From an uncultured Clostridia bacterium (lineage in GTDB: Bacteria; Bacillota; Clostridia; Lachnospirales; Anaerotignaceae): a DNA stretch of 8,253 nt. Position 1 is the first letter of the stretch. Each line of letters begins with the position of its first letter. This document shows positions 6,174-8,253 of this stretch, piece by piece. The DNA lies in assembly GCA_910587735.1 (NCBI GenBank), contig CAJUNT010000059.1, positions 1-8,253 of the forward strand. Direction: 5' to 3'. The notes under the pieces are model-generated. The model was not told the origin of the DNA. It made no database searches and saw only the letters and a list, made by a program, of their open reading frames with translations. The position numbers were made by a program, and so were the translations under genes.

Positions 6174-6386
6174 ATGAATCGGGTAACAGTAAACAGAGAA
6201 ATGTGCAAAGAATGTGAATACTGTATGACATTTTGTCCCAAAAAGACAATACTAGCAAAAAGTAAAAGTTTAAACAAAATGGGATATTATGCAATAGAAG
6301 CACAAAATATGGAAAATTGTATTGCTTGTGGCATTTGTGCAACAGTTTGTCCAGAAGGTGCAATTATGGTAGAAAAGGATATATAA
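6174..6386 (+). CDS. vorD: Ferredoxin-type delta subunit of 2-oxoacid:ferredoxin oxidoreductase (2x[4Fe-4S])
   Basis: A 70-residue protein with two complete [4Fe-4S] cluster motifs: C11-x2-C14-x2-C17-x3-C21-Pro and C49-x2-C52-x2-C55-x3-C59-Pro. It has no signal peptide. This matches the small delta subunit (VorD/KorD/PorD type) that passes electrons from the thiamine-diphosphate subunit to external ferredoxin. It is first in operon 2, with GGAGG seven bases before the ATG, and 15 bases before the alpha subunit gene, whose ribosome binding site begins at the delta stop codon. A free ferredoxin is the alternative, but the gene order delta-alpha-beta is the usual one for these complexes. The vor rather than kor symbol follows from the alpha subunit. 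Confidence 0.88.
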   Translation: MNRVTVNREMCKECEYCMTFCPKKTILAKSKSLNKMGYYAIEAQNMENCIACGICATVCPEGAIMVEKDI

Positions 6387-6401
6387 AGGAGGGAAAATAA
6401 A

Positions 6402-7451
6402 ATGAGTAAAGTATTTATGCAAGGAAACGAGGCTTTTGCAGAGGCTGCTATTCGTTGTGGCTGCAAATATTTTTTTGGTTATCCTATCACGCCATCTAGT
6501 GAGATACCAGAGTATTATGCCAAAAAAGCACCTTCAGAAGATTTGACATTTGTGCAGGCAGAAACAGAAGTTTCTGCATTTAATATGGTAGCAGGTGTTG
6601 CAGCAACAGGAAAAAGAGGTATGACAGCAACATCTGGACCAGGATTTTCATTAGGCTGTGAAGCAATGAGTTATATGTCGGCTGCTTCACTTCCGGCAGT
6701 CATTGTAGATTGTATGCGTCCAGGGCCAGCAGATGGCGAAATATTAGGTTCGCAAGGAGATTATAACCAATTAACAAAAGGCGGAGGTCATGGTGACTAT
6801 AATACTATTGTTTTAGCACCTTATTCTGTGCAGGAATATGCTGATTTTGCTTCACTTTCCTTTGAACTTGCTGAAAAATATAGAAATCCTGTGGTTGTAG
6901 CAAGTGATGGAACCATTGCAAAATTAATGGAAAATGTAGAATTATCAAAAAAGAATTATGAATTTAAGAGAAGTGACTGGGCATGTGATGGTATGAATGG
7001 CAGAAGCCATTACAATGATATTACTACTTGCGGTGATGGTCCAGAACAGTGGGAGCACTTTAATATTACATTACAGCAAAAATATCAAACAATACAGCAA
7101 AATGAGCAAAGATGGGAAGAAATAAATACAGAAGATGCAGATATTATAATTGTTGCATTTGGCTCATTAGCAAGGGTTTGTATGGATACCATAAAAATTG
7201 CAAGGGAAAATGGTAAAAAAGTGGGACTTATCAGGCCAATTACATTATGGCCTTTCCCAGAAAAAGCATTTGAAAAATATGAAAAAACAAATACAAAATT
7301 TTTTGTAACAGAATTAAATGCAGGACAAATGGTAAATGATGTAAAAATTGCAGTAAATGATAAAAACAGAGTAGAATTTTATGGGAAATTGGGAGGTATC
7401 ACCCCCACTCCAATAGAATTATACCAAAAATTATGTGAAATTTATCCATAA
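6402..7451 (+). CDS. vorB: 2-oxoacid:ferredoxin oxidoreductase alpha subunit, VorB type
   Basis: A 349-residue subunit, at the normal length for VorB (3-methyl-2-oxobutanoate:ferredoxin oxidoreductase). It carries the pyrimidine-binding domain of the thiamine-diphosphate enzymes: GNEAFAEAAIRCGCKYFFGYPITPSSEI (8-35 region), the conserved Glu in QAETEVSAFNMVAGVAATG (52-70 region), and TSGPGFSLGCEAMSYM (77-92). The stretch MRPGPADGEILGSQGDYNQ, followed by TKGGGHGDY and IVLAPYSVQE (through about residue 145), is the VorB/KorA-type substrate loop; the KGGGHGDY form is what I associate with VorB. The C-terminal part (about 245-340) is the second transketolase-like domain. Function: CoA-dependent oxidative decarboxylation of a 2-oxoacid, probably branched-chain, to acyl-CoA, CO2 and reduced ferredoxin. 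Substrate choice between branched-chain acids, 2-oxoglutarate and others is not certain. Its ribosome binding site AAGGAGGG is strong. Confidence 0.87.
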   Translation: MSKVFMQGNEAFAEAAIRCGCKYFFGYPITPSSEIPEYYAKKAPSEDLTFVQAETEVSAFNMVAGVAATGKRGMTATSGPGFSLGCEAMSYMSAASLPAVIVDCMRPGPADGEILGSQGDYNQLTKGGGHGDYNTIVLAPYSVQEYADFASLSFELAEKYRNPVVVASDGTIAKLMENVELSKKNYEFKRSDWACDGMNGRSHYNDITTCGDGPEQWEHFNITLQQKYQTIQQNEQRWEEINTEDADIIIVAFGSLARVCMDTIKIARENGKKVGLIRPITLWPFPEKAFEKYEKTNTKFFVTELNAGQMVNDVKIAVNDKNRVEFYGKLGGITPTPIELYQKLCEIYP

Positions 7452-7470
7452 AAATAGGAGGTGAAATCAA

Positions 7471-8217
7471 ATGAGCATTGTATATCAAAGACCAGAAGTT
7501 TTTACAAATGAGTATATGAAATATTGCGGAGGTTGTGGACATGGTATTATAAATAGACTGATTGGGGAAATCATAGAAGAACAAAATTGGAAAGAAAAAA
7601 CAGTGATAGTATGGCCAATAGGCTGTTCTGTTTATGCGGACAAATATTTTAAAGTAGATAGCATTTGTGCATTACATGGCAGAGCTCCAGCAATGGGAAC
7701 AGCTATAAAACGTTCCTGCCCAGAAGATTTAGTAATTGTATATCAAGGCGACGGTGATATGGTTTCAGAGGGCATGGCGGAAATTATGCACGCTGGCATT
7801 AGAGGAGAAAAATTTACAGTCGTATTTGTAAATAATGCGATATACGGTATGACAGGCGGACAGATGGCACCTACAACACTTATGGAGCAAGTTACAACAA
7901 CAACACCTTATGGCAGAAAACAAGAAAATACAGGAAATCCTGTAAATATGGCTGAAATCATTAGTCAATTAGAAGGTTGTTATTATAGCGAAAGGGTTGC
8001 TGTAACATCACCAGCAAACATACAAAAAACAAAAAAAGCAATCAAAAAGGCATTTCAATATCAAATGGAAGGAAAAGGACTCAGCTTTGTAGAAGTGCTT
8101 TCTCCTTGTCCAACAGGTTGGAAAATGAAACCTGCAGATGCTTTAAAACACATAAACGATATTGTAGTAAAACAATATCCCCTTGCAGTATTTAAAGATT
8201 TGGTTCTGTTAACTTAA
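7471..8217 (+). CDS. vorA: 2-oxoacid:ferredoxin oxidoreductase beta subunit (thiamine-diphosphate binding)
   Basis: A 248-residue subunit containing the thiamine-diphosphate/Mg site: GDGD (93-96) with NN at 121-122 and the following GMTGGQMAPTT (126-136). CGGCGHG (19-25), C52 and C213 (SPCPTGW) supply the four cysteines expected for the internal [4Fe-4S] cluster of this family. It pairs with the alpha subunit to form the catalytic core; electrons leave through the delta ferredoxin subunit. Its ribosome binding site, AGGAGGTGA at 7456-7464, is a perfect match. The protein ends YPLAVFKD plus five residues (LVLLT), a short, unusual hydrophobic tail after the normal family end. The gamma subunit gene, usually next, does not begin in a recognisable way in the last 36 bases. 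The symbol is by analogy to the VOR complex; names for this subunit vary. Confidence 0.87.
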   Translation: MSIVYQRPEVFTNEYMKYCGGCGHGIINRLIGEIIEEQNWKEKTVIVWPIGCSVYADKYFKVDSICALHGRAPAMGTAIKRSCPEDLVIVYQGDGDMVSEGMAEIMHAGIRGEKFTVVFVNNAIYGMTGGQMAPTTLMEQVTTTTPYGRKQENTGNPVNMAEIISQLEGCYYSERVAVTSPANIQKTKKAIKKAFQYQMEGKGLSFVEVLSPCPTGWKMKPADALKHINDIVVKQYPLAVFKDLVLLT

Positions 8218-8253
8218 CATGAAAATAAAAATACGAAAAAGACTTTTAAAAAT
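8218..8253. other. AT-rich end of the window, no feature
   Basis: The 36 bases after the beta subunit stop hold no terminator hairpin. An ATG at 8219 opens a frame to the edge, but it lacks a ribosome binding site and encodes only Lys/Ile/Arg/Leu-type codons of AT-rich DNA. The gamma subunit gene may begin further right. Confidence 0.3.

Noticed and set aside
8214..8253. TTAACATGAAAA at 8214-8225 matches part of the copy A operator (1984-1995), and a frame opens at ATG 8219
   Set aside because: The left arm TTTTTCAT and the downstream TATAAT are missing, so it is not a third operator; the frame lacks a ribosome binding site and is too short to judge.

Overview
The window is strongly AT-rich, with tight AAGGAGG-type ribosome binding sites, a TTG start and genes for oxygen-sensitive ferredoxin-linked enzymes. 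This points to a low-GC anaerobic Firmicute (Clostridia, possibly a Lachnospiraceae-like amino-acid fermenter). The species cannot be fixed from the sequence alone.

Left part (1-979): no intact gene. It holds two nested hairpins at the very edge, the 5'-truncated tail of an Rpn/PD-(D/E)XK-type 'transposase' gene on the minus strand with its own likely terminator, and a more GC-rich, hairpin-rich segment (about 745-962) that looks like an interspersed repeat or structured RNA rather than a gene.

Right part (980-8217): a regulated amino-acid catabolism cluster. A minus-strand LysR-type regulator is divergent from operon 1, which encodes a divergent Glu/Leu/Phe/Val dehydrogenase-family enzyme, an M20D amidohydrolase and a YfcC/DcuC-type membrane carrier (the last two translationally coupled). 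An intrinsic terminator ends operon 1. Operon 2 encodes a 2x[4Fe-4S] ferredoxin subunit and the alpha and beta subunits of a 2-oxoacid:ferredoxin oxidoreductase of the VorB type. The gamma subunit is not inside the window.

The genes fit one route (inference): a carrier imports an N-acyl amino acid or small peptide, the amidohydrolase frees the amino acid, the dehydrogenase deaminates it to a 2-oxoacid, and the VOR-like enzyme converts that to acyl-CoA, CO2 and reduced ferredoxin. This is the oxidative branch of a Stickland-like fermentation.

The most interesting signal is regulatory. The promoters of the two operons carry the same 62-base module: an inverted repeat with TTTTTCAT/ATGAAAAA arms, then ACTTT, then TATAAT. 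Spacing is identical and 45 of 62 positions match. The two units therefore look like one regulon, probably under the adjacent LysR protein. The exact substrate is not known, and the dehydrogenase departs from the classical glutamate dehydrogenase signature at several places.
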